Shown here: piece by piece, positions 1 through 8,588 of the stretch
Layout of the letters: every line of letters begins with the position of its first letter
Position numbering within the stretch: the first letter of the stretch is position 1
Assembly: GCA_947625045.1 (NCBI GenBank)
Contig: CANQMW010000004.1
Coordinates: 92,558 to 156,557, forward strand
Direction: 5' to 3'
From: an uncultured Oscillospiraceae bacterium
Lineage (GTDB): Bacteria; Bacillota; Clostridia; Oscillospirales; Oscillospiraceae
DNA length: 64,000 nt
Position numbers and translations under genes: made by a program
Notes under the pieces: model-generated
The model's input: the letters and a program-made list of their open reading frames with translations, nothing else
Told to the model about the DNA's origin: nothing
Database searches by the model: none

Positions 1-153
1 ATCCACCTTTCGGACAATCCCAGTTGACTTCATGTCATCCCTCTTTATCGTCAAAAGATTTGATGGCATGAAGCTATCACAAGGAACCAGCGATGTCAAC
101 GGGGCAAAACCGGGCAATGAAAAGTTTGGTACTCCTGCACTATCTGTTTGCAT
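1..153 (-). CDS. Partial phage tail gene (runs off window)
   Basis: An ATG at 153 opens a frame of 51 codons that is still open at the window edge, 11 bases after the Dit stop. In siphophages the gene after Dit is normally the tail endopeptidase/Tal protein, so that is the likely identity by position. The visible residues have no motif I recognise, and no strong Shine-Dalgarno precedes the ATG. The start could lie elsewhere. Confidence 0.35.
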   Translation of the reverse strand, partial: MQTDSAGVPNFSLPGFAPLTSLVPCDSFMPSNLLTIKRDDMKSTGIVRKVD

Positions 154-164
154 ATACAACCCGC

Positions 165-863
165 CTACAAATCCCTCCAATTGGGCTGGATGAGTATCTT
201 GCTCACATTCCCTGACCAGCTTATTGCATTTGGTCCCGGAAGGAGTACAGGGAAATCCCCGCTGACATGGCTGTTCATGCTGTACACCCCCTGGTAGGCT
301 TCCACCAGGGTGGTGTCAAGAGTGATCGAATCGGAGATATTCTCCAGCTCCGTGATGGTCATGCCCACCATGAGCGTGATGTTGCCACTCCCATACACCG
401 TGATCACCGGCTCGGACGATACGCTGCCGGGATTGGTGATGAACTCCCCGGACCGGGTCACAGTGATCGGGGAAAGCTCCTCATAGTGCCAGAACGGTTT
501 GCATCGGAAGTTGACGGTGAACATCTTCTCCGGATTCCCTCGGAGGATCGTCTCAAAGGGTATCTGATTGACGATCCTCGCGTAGTAGAAACCACCTGGT
601 CGGTTGGCAAAAGTCACCTTCCCGTCGCCTTGGAGCCATTTTGCGATCTGCTGGATGCTCCTGCCGCCCTCCAGGTAGCAGGTTGGGGCGAGGATCATGT
701 CGTCGTACACGCCGTCGCCCTCCAGCAGCGTCAGGCTCCCGGACCTGCCCGGCACATCCACGAAGGTCGCCCGCTCAGACGGGATGGTGATGGGCGGCTG
801 CTCTAGCACACGAATGCCATATTCAGTACATTTAAAGCCGTTCCATTCAAACCAGTCGTTCAT
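165..863 (-). CDS. Distal tail protein (Dit-like, Sipho_tail family)
   Basis: 232 residues. Dit forms the hexameric ring joining the tail tube to the baseplate of siphophages. The N-terminal half carries the family signature: a short 'WNGxxxxxYGI' start, then 'FVDVPGRSGSLTLLEGDG', then the 'FANRPGGFYYARIVNQ' segment. The C-terminal half is a beta-rich galectin-like region. The start overlaps the tape-measure stop by four bases (ATGA), as expected for a translationally coupled tail operon. Family identity is from motif recognition and gene order. Confidence 0.82.
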   Translation of the reverse strand: MNDWFEWNGFKCTEYGIRVLEQPPITIPSERATFVDVPGRSGSLTLLEGDGVYDDMILAPTCYLEGGRSIQQIAKWLQGDGKVTFANRPGGFYYARIVNQIPFETILRGNPEKMFTVNFRCKPFWHYEELSPITVTRSGEFITNPGSVSSEPVITVYGSGNITLMVGMTITELENISDSITLDTTLVEAYQGVYSMNSHVSGDFPVLLPGPNAISWSGNVSKILIQPNWRDL

Positions 864-3800
864 GCCATTCTCAGTCCTTTCCCGCGCTGACTCCTCCGCG
901 TGAGGGCCGCGATCTCCACGGCCAGAGCACGGATGTCCTGCTCGTCCCGTACCACCATCTGTTGTACCTGGATGGTGGAGTTGACGCTGTTGTTGTAGGT
1001 TCTGCGGTTGTCGTTGTTGGCGGTGGGGATTGCCCCATTTCTTGCCTCGCCGGTCAGATACCGGGCAGCGTTGCGGATGATCTTAGCTTGGGCTTTGGTC
1101 TCTTTGACCACACCTTCGCCCATGCCGCGCATGGTCATCACGCCCACTTCATCGCGGAACACCTCAGACGGCGAGTGTATCTTCAGCTCGGACTTGGCTG
1201 CCCACACAGCGGCTTGGGCAGCGGAACGCATAGCAGATATGACGCCGGAACGACCGGCATTGATGCCTGCCGCGAGGCCCGCCATGGCGTTCACACCGGC
1301 AGAACGCAGGGTAGTGCCATTTAGATTGGAATTCACCGCCGTGCGGACGTTGCTCCCCACGGTGCTTCCCGTAGCGGCCATGCTGTAGGTGCTCATGGCA
1401 GTTGCCAGTCCCTCCATGGAGGTGTTGGCGAAGTCGGCCAGAGCGTCCTCGGTGAGTGCGGCTTGAACGGACTCCTCAATGGCAGCCGCCAGCGCCTCCG
1501 CATCCGGCCCCCACTCATGCTCCGACATGCCCACGCCCACGCCAGCTGCCACGTTATCGCCCACGGGCTTCACCCGCTCAGAGGGGCTGTGAATGCCCAG
1601 GGCGGTATTTAGGGCAGTTTCCAGGTTGCTGGCGACAGTTTCAGCGTCCGTGTCCCAGCCAGCGGCGGTCATGCCCTCGGCGACGCCTTCCAGGATGTGT
1701 GTGCCTGTTTCGGTAGTGTCCAGGCCCTGCAAAAACGTGACGATCTCCTGCAGGTTCTGCACATCCTCCGCAGACACCTGCTTGCCCTGCTGGATGGCAG
1801 CGACCATCTCGCCCACATAGGCGGACAGCTCTGCCACGGTGTCGGCATTAAAGTCGTACTTCATGCTCTGATCCAGCACACCCTGGTCAACGCTCTCACC
1901 ACGGACATACGCCCAAAACTTCTGCCAGGGCGAAAGGTCCAGGGACTCGCTGTAGGAGTTGATGCGCCCAACCGCCGAACTGATCAGGTCCATGGTGGTT
2001 TCCGGCATGATACCGGCCCATATTCCAGCGGCAGTCGTTCCGAGCTTGTCAACCTCGTCCACCAGGGGCGAGATGGCATCGATGGCGTCCTGGGTGCCGG
2101 TGATCTCCGGGGCAATGAGGATGTGCAGCGTCCCATCGTCTCCCAGGACAGCCACCCGGTCAGGGGTGAGCATCTCAGTGGGCACGGCGGTCACAGGAAT
2201 CTCCACGCCGTCCTGGTAGAACTTGGCCTGGCTGTCCGAGAGCGCCTGGGAGGGGTCATCGTAGACCTCACTCAGCCGGACGATACCCTGCACCTCCACG
2301 GGATTGTCAGCGATGAACTGGCGGTAGGCCAGCAGATCATAGCCGTAGATGCCCACGCTCATGTTCAGCTTGGGCTTTTCAGCATTGGTGTCGTCGTACT
2401 TGGCGATGTAGGCCGTGAAGTTTTCCAACAGCTCACTCTTGTCGCAGTTGGTCGCCTCAGCGAACCGGGTCACGATGGCCTCCACCTGTGCATCGGTGAG
2501 CTGGGAAAGGTCGATGTTTTCGGCCTCGGCATACCTAGCCACCATAGCGGTGATACCATCCGGGGTCAGGGCCGAAGTGAGCGCCCCGCCCGTAGCCTCC
2601 TGATACGCCATGACAAAGGCCGTGATGTTATCCGGGGTCAGGCCAGAGGTATCCACGCCCTTCTCTTCCAGGTACCGGGCGATGTATGCCGTGATCTCAT
2701 CTGGTTTGAGCGCCGTGACGTCCGCGCCGGAGGCCAACTCCTCATAGGCGGTGACCATGGCCGTCACGTTCTCCGGGTTCAGGCCGGACACGTCCGCGCC
2801 GGTGGTGGCCTCCGCATAGGTGCTGACCCAGGCGAGGATACCCTCCGGGGTGAGGGAGGACTTGTCCGCCCCTTCCTTCACCTCGGTATACTTGTCGATG
2901 AACGCCTCGACCTTCGGCTGGGTCAGCTGTACACCATCCGCATCCTCGTAGCTCTGCACGACGGCCTCCGTGGTGATCGAGCCGGGATGGTCGGCAAAAT
3001 CCTCCCACCGCGCCTGAGCGCCGCTCATATCCAGATCGGTGGCGATTTTCAGCACTTCCTCCGGGAGCGCGTCGCCGAACATCTCATTCAGGCCCGGCAG
3101 GTCCAGCTCCCGGTTCTGCAGGAAGCCCTGGATCGCCGCCACCTGCTCCAGCGCCCGCGTGAAGTCGATCTCCGGGAACATGGCCTGGATCTCACTCTCG
3201 GTCATGCCGTTGTCCAGGAGCGCCTGGATTTGGGTGAGCATACCGATGTACTCGGTGACGCCGCCCTCGTCCATGGCTGCGGAGATGGCATTCAGATCTT
3301 CCAGGATAGCAGGCTTCTCGGTTTCATTGGCGATGCTGTAGTCCCGGAGCTTCAGAGTCAGCGTTTCGATATCCGAGGCCGCCTGCTGGATTCCATCGCT
3401 CTCCCACACCTGGGGGACGATGTCCGCCAGCAGCGCCGCATACTCCTGAGCAGCGGCACGGCGATCCTCTGCATACTTGGCGTTCAGATCCTCCATGGCA
3501 GATTGCCGGGCCGTGGAATCCTCCATGGCCTGGATCAGAGCGAACTCCTTGTCGTACTGGTCATCGATTTGTGAGTTGAGCTGCGCCATGCCTTGGGCGG
3601 CAGCGACCACGGCGTTCTCGTACACAGAAACGTCCGCGTCCTCCTTGCCCCGCGCCTGCGCCCTGGCGACCTCGGCCTCCAGCTTCTGCCGGATGGTGTC
3701 GAAGCCGTCCACGTCTGCTGGGGTCAGATGGTACTTCACCTCAATGGCCTCTCGGGTGTCGATCAGCTCCTGCAGGCGTATCTTATCGCCTTCGGAGAGG

Positions 3801-6205
3801 TATCCGTTCTGGCGGTTCTTCAGCAGGGCCGCAATCTCCGCATCCAGGTCATCCAGGGTGGCGAGGTCCGATTCCAGCTGACTGACCATGGAGGTGTAGC
3901 CGCTTTCCTGGGCGTCCTCCTTCATCTTCTGCAGCTCGGTGCGCGTGTTGTCAGTCAGGCTTTTGAAAGACTCCGTCCACTGGGAAACGATCTCATCCGT
4001 GTCCTCCTGACCGTCCGACCACGCGGCGATCACACCATCCAGCCACTGCTCGACGTTCCGTTGCTCCCGCGTGAAGTCGTCCTGACTCATACCAAAAAAG
4101 GACAGCCCCTCGCTGCGACCATAGAAGGTCTCGGCGGCGGTGTCCTTCCACTTATCTGCGGTTTCCCGCATGCCTTTGAGAGCTTCCCGTGCTTGCTTCG
4201 CGCCGGAAACGTAATCGGCAATGGCGACAGTTGCAGCGATGGTCGCGGCGGCAATCGCCAGCCAGACGGAGGGGGATTTCCCCAGGGTAGTCAGGAAGCC
4301 CTTGAAGCCGCCTCCGGCTTTGCCCACGGCGGTGGCGAACTTGCCGATGCCGGTGGACAGGGTCCCGACGCCCTTTGTTACCTTGCCCAGCACCAGGAGC
4401 ACCGGGCCGATGGAGGCAACAATGGCCGCGTTACGCATGAGTTGCATCCGCTCGGCCTCGTCCATCTCCAGGAGCTTATCCAGGAAGTCACTGACACCCT
4501 CCATGGCCTTGCGGAGCATGGGATTAAGGTCGTCGCCCAGCTGCTGGCCGAACAGCACAGCCTTGTTCTTCAGGTTGGTGAGCTGGCTGGCTGTGGTGGC
4601 GTACCGCTTGTTGGCCTCGACGGTCAGGGCGGTGTTTTCCTCCCAGGCCCGGTTCGCCATGTCCTGCGCACGGGCAAAAAGCTCGTTTGCATTGACGGAC
4701 CGGAGCAAGGTATCACGGAGCCGGATCTCGCTGATACCTATTTCATTAAGGACAGCGATGGAGCTTTCACCGGCCTCGTCCATCTGCGCCAGACAAGTGA
4801 TAAAGAGTTGGAAGGCCGCGGCAGGGTCAGACTCAAACAGGGTCTTGAACTGATCCTCCGTCACACCACACACGTCGGCAAAGTCGGTGAGGGCCTGTCC
4901 GCCAGTGGCACAGGCAACCTCCATCTTGATCAGGGCCTTGGACAGCGAGGAACCGCCCATCTGCGCCTGGATGCCCACGGAGGACAGGGCGGCAGCAAAA
5001 GCCAGAACCTGCGGCTCAGTGAGACCCACCTGTTTGCCAGCACCGGCAAGGCGCTGGGCCATTTCCGCGATGGGTTTCTCGGTGGTGGCAAAGTTGTTGC
5101 CCAGCTCGACGATAGTGGAGCCGATGTTCTGGAACAACCCTTGGTCGGTGCCCATGACGTTGGCAAACTTGGCGATAGAAGTCGCCGCCTCGTCTGCAGA
5201 CAGATCTTCGCAGCAGTTGCCCAGGTCGATCATGACCTTGGTGAACTCCTGCAGGTGCTCATTGGCGATGCCCAACTGACCACCGGTGGCCATGACCTCG
5301 TTGATGGTAGTCGTGGAAGCTGCGATCTCGGTGGACATTTCCTTGGATGCCTGGGCCAACTCAGCGAACTCCTCCTCGGTCGCCTCCACGGTCTTGCGCA
5401 CAGAGGCGAAGGAAGATTCAAAGTCTAAGGACGCTTTGACGGATGAAGCCGCCAGAGAAACGATAGGGGTGGTGACGTACATGGACAGGGACCTGCCGAC
5501 CGTGATCATGGTCTGCGACACCCTCGTACACCGGGCACCGAACTCCTCCATAGACTTGCCAGCGAGAGTCCACGCAGACCTGGCCGTTGCCAGCTCCTTA
5601 TTGGTGCTGCGGATGGTGGCCTCCGTATCCTTGAGCGCCGCCTTCGCCTTGTTCAGCTGGGTCTGCTGGGTGGAAACGGCGTCCGCTGCGTTTTGGGTCG
5701 CCTTCTGGAGCGCATCGTTCTGGCCGGAGAGCTTCTTAACATCATCCGACGCCTCTTTATACTGAGCGTCCAGCGCATCCAGCTGGGCCTTGGCCACCTG
5801 GGTGGTGAGGTTGTTCTCGCCCAGCGTGGTCTTATAGTGTTCATAGGTGGCAGCGGCGGACTGTACTTGCTGGGCAAGAGCGGCCTGTTTCTGCTTCGCT
5901 GCGTCAAGCCGCATGGTGTAGTCCGTCTGGCGGGTAGTGCATTCAGTGAGCTTGCTGGTCGCCTGGGCCAGCGCCCGCTCATACTGCCCGACCACATCCT
6001 TCTGAAGCTGGAGCTTCCGCTGCAGCATGGTCAGCTTGGCGGACAGGCCCTCGGCGGTTTTTTCAAAGCCGGTCACACCCGAAGCGGCCAGCTTGAAATA
6101 GCTCTCCGCTTCTTGTATCTGCTTATTGACCGATTTGATGTTCCGGGTGAAATTCTCAGTATTCAGAGACAGCGACACCACAAGGTCGCGGAGGGATTCG
6201 GGCAT
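860..6205 (-). CDS. Phage tail tape measure protein
   Basis: 1781 residues. It sets tail length and is threaded through the tail tube. Residues about 20-215 are a charged coiled coil; a TP901-type core follows (about 220-560); hydrophobic Ala/Gly-rich stretches lie near 590-690; the C-terminus has several '(I)HSPSE' motifs typical of tape measure proteins. Residues about 1080-1275 form eight tandem 23-24-residue units with the consensus L-T-P-D-x-I-T-A-x-V-x-x-Y-x-E-A. The start at 6205 has GAGGTGAAATAG before the ATG. It follows the tail chaperones and precedes Dit, the standard order. Confidence 0.93.
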   Translation of the reverse strand: MPESLRDLVVSLSLNTENFTRNIKSVNKQIQEAESYFKLAASGVTGFEKTAEGLSAKLTMLQRKLQLQKDVVGQYERALAQATSKLTECTTRQTDYTMRLDAAKQKQAALAQQVQSAAATYEHYKTTLGENNLTTQVAKAQLDALDAQYKEASDDVKKLSGQNDALQKATQNAADAVSTQQTQLNKAKAALKDTEATIRSTNKELATARSAWTLAGKSMEEFGARCTRVSQTMITVGRSLSMYVTTPIVSLAASSVKASLDFESSFASVRKTVEATEEEFAELAQASKEMSTEIAASTTTINEVMATGGQLGIANEHLQEFTKVMIDLGNCCEDLSADEAATSIAKFANVMGTDQGLFQNIGSTIVELGNNFATTEKPIAEMAQRLAGAGKQVGLTEPQVLAFAAALSSVGIQAQMGGSSLSKALIKMEVACATGGQALTDFADVCGVTEDQFKTLFESDPAAAFQLFITCLAQMDEAGESSIAVLNEIGISEIRLRDTLLRSVNANELFARAQDMANRAWEENTALTVEANKRYATTASQLTNLKNKAVLFGQQLGDDLNPMLRKAMEGVSDFLDKLLEMDEAERMQLMRNAAIVASIGPVLLVLGKVTKGVGTLSTGIGKFATAVGKAGGGFKGFLTTLGKSPSVWLAIAAATIAATVAIADYVSGAKQAREALKGMRETADKWKDTAAETFYGRSEGLSFFGMSQDDFTREQRNVEQWLDGVIAAWSDGQEDTDEIVSQWTESFKSLTDNTRTELQKMKEDAQESGYTSMVSQLESDLATLDDLDAEIAALLKNRQNGYLSEGDKIRLQELIDTREAIEVKYHLTPADVDGFDTIRQKLEAEVARAQARGKEDADVSVYENAVVAAAQGMAQLNSQIDDQYDKEFALIQAMEDSTARQSAMEDLNAKYAEDRRAAAQEYAALLADIVPQVWESDGIQQAASDIETLTLKLRDYSIANETEKPAILEDLNAISAAMDEGGVTEYIGMLTQIQALLDNGMTESEIQAMFPEIDFTRALEQVAAIQGFLQNRELDLPGLNEMFGDALPEEVLKIATDLDMSGAQARWEDFADHPGSITTEAVVQSYEDADGVQLTQPKVEAFIDKYTEVKEGADKSSLTPEGILAWVSTYAEATTGADVSGLNPENVTAMVTAYEELASGADVTALKPDEITAYIARYLEEKGVDTSGLTPDNITAFVMAYQEATGGALTSALTPDGITAMVARYAEAENIDLSQLTDAQVEAIVTRFAEATNCDKSELLENFTAYIAKYDDTNAEKPKLNMSVGIYGYDLLAYRQFIADNPVEVQGIVRLSEVYDDPSQALSDSQAKFYQDGVEIPVTAVPTEMLTPDRVAVLGDDGTLHILIAPEITGTQDAIDAISPLVDEVDKLGTTAAGIWAGIMPETTMDLISSAVGRINSYSESLDLSPWQKFWAYVRGESVDQGVLDQSMKYDFNADTVAELSAYVGEMVAAIQQGKQVSAEDVQNLQEIVTFLQGLDTTETGTHILEGVAEGMTAAGWDTDAETVASNLETALNTALGIHSPSERVKPVGDNVAAGVGVGMSEHEWGPDAEALAAAIEESVQAALTEDALADFANTSMEGLATAMSTYSMAATGSTVGSNVRTAVNSNLNGTTLRSAGVNAMAGLAAGINAGRSGVISAMRSAAQAAVWAAKSELKIHSPSEVFRDEVGVMTMRGMGEGVVKETKAQAKIIRNAARYLTGEARNGAIPTANNDNRRTYNNSVNSTIQVQQMVVRDEQDIRALAVEIAALTRRSQRGKGLRMA

Positions 6206-6301
6206 CTATTTCACCTCGATATGCGAAAGTAAATAAAGGGCTTGCTATTCCGTCCCTCTTGAGTGATAGATAGACTATCAATACAATAGGAGGACTCGGC
6301 A

Positions 6302-6784
6302 ATGCATGAAGACTTAGTCAAACAGTTGGAGATGTTTCGCACTCACATTCTTGGGATGATTGACTCTTTAGAGGTCGCGCTCCAAGCATCGGCATCAGAC
6401 GAAGAGTCGGGGGAGAGCCTTCCAATTGAAGTCCCGCTCACATTGGGCGCAAATTTCTTTAAAGGAAAAAGACCCGCCGCTGTAATCTTTTCGGATGGAC
6501 ATCTCGTCGAGGCAACGACATGGAGAGCTGTGTCGCAGGTGATTCTTACCGACTGTTACGCATCGTGTAGTGACAACCTGTGCAAACTCAGAGGGATATT
6601 ATTTGGGAGATACAGGCTTCTCCTGGCAGATACGCCGGACGGTATGGACCAACCCATAAAGATTGCAGAGGATATGTTTTTTGAGGGAAAACTTGGAACG
6701 GAAACGCTGCTCCATGTTATTACCGAAAGAATCCTCATTCCCGTTGGCTATGATCCAAAGGGCATAAGTATTAGACTGCGTTGA
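6302..6784 (+). CDS. Hypothetical protein, probable moron
   Basis: 160 residues, no recognised domain, no signal peptide or membrane segment. It lies on the strand opposite to the tail operon, between tape measure and tail chaperones, with a strong ribosome binding site (AGGAGG, 8 bases before ATG). Single opposite-strand genes inside late operons are usually morons, autonomously expressed cargo that benefits the lysogen. It converges on the tail chaperone gene with only a short gap. The function is unknown. Confidence 0.7.
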   Translation: MHEDLVKQLEMFRTHILGMIDSLEVALQASASDEESGESLPIEVPLTLGANFFKGKRPAAVIFSDGHLVEATTWRAVSQVILTDCYASCSDNLCKLRGILFGRYRLLLADTPDGMDQPIKIAEDMFFEGKLGTETLLHVITERILIPVGYDPKGISIRLR

Positions 6785-6807
6785 AAAGATGCCCGCACTG
6801 TTTCCGT

Positions 6808-6999
6808 TCACGGTTTCAGGCCCGGCCAGACCACGTCAATGGTGGATGGCCGGGGCTTGCTATCATTGGCCTTTTTCCTGGCTCCCCATGCTCTGATACG
6901 CAAAAAGCCGAGCAGATCACATTGATCTATCTCGGCCATTCTCCAGTCGCTCTCCAGCAGGGAGTTATAGGTGGAATATATGAAATCAGGCAGCGTCAT
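6808..6999 (-). CDS. Tail assembly chaperone, second frame
   Basis: 63 residues ending just before the moron. In many siphophages two overlapping frames before the tape measure encode the tail assembly chaperone, the second often fused to the first by ribosomal frameshifting. The content ('DLLGFLRIRAWGARKK') resembles the short second-frame proteins of Clostridia phages, from memory of the family. Its ATG overlaps the stop of the upstream frame (ATGA). A Shine-Dalgarno-like GGAGGA lies about 17 bases upstream, rather far. It could be a coupled ORF or the frameshift extension. Confidence 0.6.
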   Translation of the reverse strand: MTLPDFIYSTYNSLLESDWRMAEIDQCDLLGFLRIRAWGARKKANDSKPRPSTIDVVWPGLKP

Positions 7000-7370
7000 G
7001 CCGGAGAGGTCGTTTCCTCCGGCACCGCTGCCGTCGTAGGGAACTCGTTCAGCACCTCTGTGGTCTGTGTCTGCACCGCCATCAGCGCCAGGGCAATGTC
7101 GTGCATGAGCCGATCCGCTGGGTAGTAGTCCAACACCTCATCCGGCGTGAACTGATTGTTGAACAGGATGCAAAACCAGCGGATCATGGTATCGATGGCA
7201 TCCGAAATGGACAGCTCCCTGGTGTCGGGGAGAGTTTCGCCCTTGATCGCCGCGTTGGATATGGCGACTATGCGCCCGTACATCTTCGCGGCGGGCTCCA
7301 TCTCCCGGAGCGCACGACCGGCAACAAAGTCCACTGTGTATTTCTTTCCGTTGAGCGTACATGAGATCAT
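6996..7370 (-). CDS. Tail assembly chaperone (gpG/XkdN-like)
   Basis: 124 residues. It sits directly before the tape measure block, where gpG-type chaperones that coat the tape measure during tail assembly are encoded. The N-terminus 'MISCTLNGKKYTVDFVAGRALREMEPAAKMYG' region and the acidic/Thr-rich tail fit this family. Start supported by GGAGGAAACACAC before ATG. Its stop overlaps the second-frame start, so coupling or a programmed shift is likely. Confidence 0.7.
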   Translation of the reverse strand: MISCTLNGKKYTVDFVAGRALREMEPAAKMYGRIVAISNAAIKGETLPDTRELSISDAIDTMIRWFCILFNNQFTPDEVLDYYPADRLMHDIALALMAVQTQTTEVLNEFPTTAAVPEETTSPA

Positions 7371-7489
7371 GTGTGTTTCCTCCTTATGTATGGTTCAGCT
7401 TCAATTTCCAGTTGCATTTTCGTTGTGACTGAATATAATAGAGGTGGGGTTCTTATGCCACACCCACTTCAGTTCCGAAAAATAAGGGG

Positions 7490-7518
7490 TTGACATTTGG
7501 GCGGAATTCCCTTAAAAT
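7490..7518 (+). promoter_or_regulatory. Near-consensus sigma-70 promoter
   Basis: TTGACA (7490-7495), a 17-base spacer, then TAAAAT (7513-7518). It points at the structured leader and the PBECR4 gene. A near-perfect autonomous promoter inside a late phage module is what a moron needs. Confidence 0.8.
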
Positions 7519-7524
7519 TGTGGC

Positions 7525-7700
7525 AGAGGATAGCGGCAAGACCAGCTATCGTGTACTGTGAAGCAGGAGACTGGGTCGGTATACAGCCTGCTGTGGAGTA
7601 CGATCGAGGGTTATGCGTAACCTCAAACCGACTAGATTCCGGTTCGCCGGGTTGAAAGAAAACGCTTGGAGCCTTGCTTGCGCAGGGCTCCTTTTATTTT
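7525..7700 (+). ncRNA. Structured leader RNA ending in an intrinsic terminator
   Basis: From the predicted start the transcript can fold several helices: GATAGC/GCTATC (about 7529-7550), GTACT/AGTAC enclosing CAGG/CCTG, and GAGG/CCTC around 7610-7625. It ends in a hairpin GGAGCC/GGCTCC (7668-7691) followed by TTTTATTTT. The terminator lies about 20 bases before the PBECR4 start, so this is either an attenuator for that gene or a discrete RNA of about 175 nt. I do not recognise an Rfam class. The region 7371-7489 holds nothing else I can support. Confidence 0.6.
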
Positions 7701-7719
7701 ACTTGGAGAATAGAGAGAT

Positions 7720-8337
7720 ATGCTGCTGATTAATTCCGCAAAAACGTGGAAGCATCTCTGCAACTATACCTACGGGCTTACATACGGCAGAAAGAAAAAG
7801 CTATACACCATCAACCTGGCCTTCAAAACCAGTGATTTCTTTCATATGGCCGGATTTCAGTATTTAGATGATCTTGCTTCTTTGCCGAAGTTCTCAAAAG
7901 CAAAGTATATCGACAAGGTCATCGATGGAACTATCACGTTGGCGCAAATTGAAAAAGGTCAACAATATGAAGAAAGCGTAAAACCCCGGCTCCTTGCTCT
8001 GGAAAACCTAGAGGATATACTAAACAACCCCTTTTCCCTCTATTCAGTCATACCAAGATTCTATCCATTTGTGACCCAGATCAAGTTTGATTACCTTATC
8101 AGAAGCGAATACTGCGGGGTCAGCTTTCTCTTTCTTATTCAGGTAGATGAGAATGGCGCTGTGCGCACCTGTGATTGCACATCGGTTTTCATGGAGGGTG
8201 AACGTGACTACACAGCAAACCAGAGACGTCTTTCCCTCTTGAGAGTTACACGGACAGAACTGTCTACCGGGGTAGAGACAACAGTCTTCAAAGCTGGCAC
8301 ATTTAAAGAATCTATTCCTGAAAACAAAGAAGCCTAA
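7720..8337 (+). CDS. PBECR4-domain protein (putative RNase-like moron)
   Basis: 205 residues. The segment 'TYGRKKKLYTINLAF' followed by 'FQYLDDLASLPKFSKAKY' and the central 'QYEESVKPRLLALENL' match what I remember of PBECR4 proteins, a phage-borne domain placed by comparative genomics near the barnase/EndoU/colicin/RelE nuclease group. Enzymatic activity is inferred, not shown. Expression would come from the promoter at 7490 and depend on reading through the leader terminator. AGAGAG lies 8 bases before the ATG. It is opposite to the late operon and therefore probably a moron. Confidence 0.65.
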   Translation: MLLINSAKTWKHLCNYTYGLTYGRKKKLYTINLAFKTSDFFHMAGFQYLDDLASLPKFSKAKYIDKVIDGTITLAQIEKGQQYEESVKPRLLALENLEDILNNPFSLYSVIPRFYPFVTQIKFDYLIRSEYCGVSFLFLIQVDENGAVRTCDCTSVFMEGERDYTANQRRLSLLRVTRTELSTGVETTVFKAGTFKESIPENKEA

Positions 8338-8548
8338 TCCAGGCCACCTTGCTTTTGTCCAAAGAAAAGTGCATTAAAAGGGCACTAAAAGGTAAGCAAA
8401 AGAGCAACAGAGATATAACAGCAGAAACAGCTGGGGCCGGAACGCGCTCTATTTTGTGCCCATAGCAGCACAGCCGTCGTGACCATCTGCACACTTTTTC
8501 GTGCCATTTTTCTTTCCACATTACAAAAAGCCCACCTTCAAAGTAATA

Positions 8549-8588
8549 CCCCGCTGCTCAGTGAGCAGCGGGGCACATTTTGTTTTAG
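8549..8588 (+). terminator. Intrinsic terminator after the PBECR4 gene
   Basis: CCCCGCTGCTC pairs with GAGCAGCGGGG across a tiny loop and is followed on the plus strand by a T-rich run (CACATTTTGTTTT). It separates the plus-strand moron from the convergent ADP-ribosylglycohydrolase gene. Confidence 0.75.

Noticed and set aside
1697..5428. Long plus-strand frames of 625 and 611 codons
   Set aside because: They are antisense to the tape measure gene, have no ribosome binding sites and no recognisable domain; they follow from the high-GC codon pattern of the real gene.
6259..6287. TTGAGT-N17-TACAAT as promoter of the gene at 6302
   Set aside because: The start site would fall after the ribosome binding site, leaving a leader too short to use it.
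8312..8521. 69-codon minus-strand frame with a hydrophobic middle
   Set aside because: No ribosome binding site; it lies in the spacer after the PBECR4 gene and overlaps its end. A real small membrane protein cannot be excluded, but nothing supports it.
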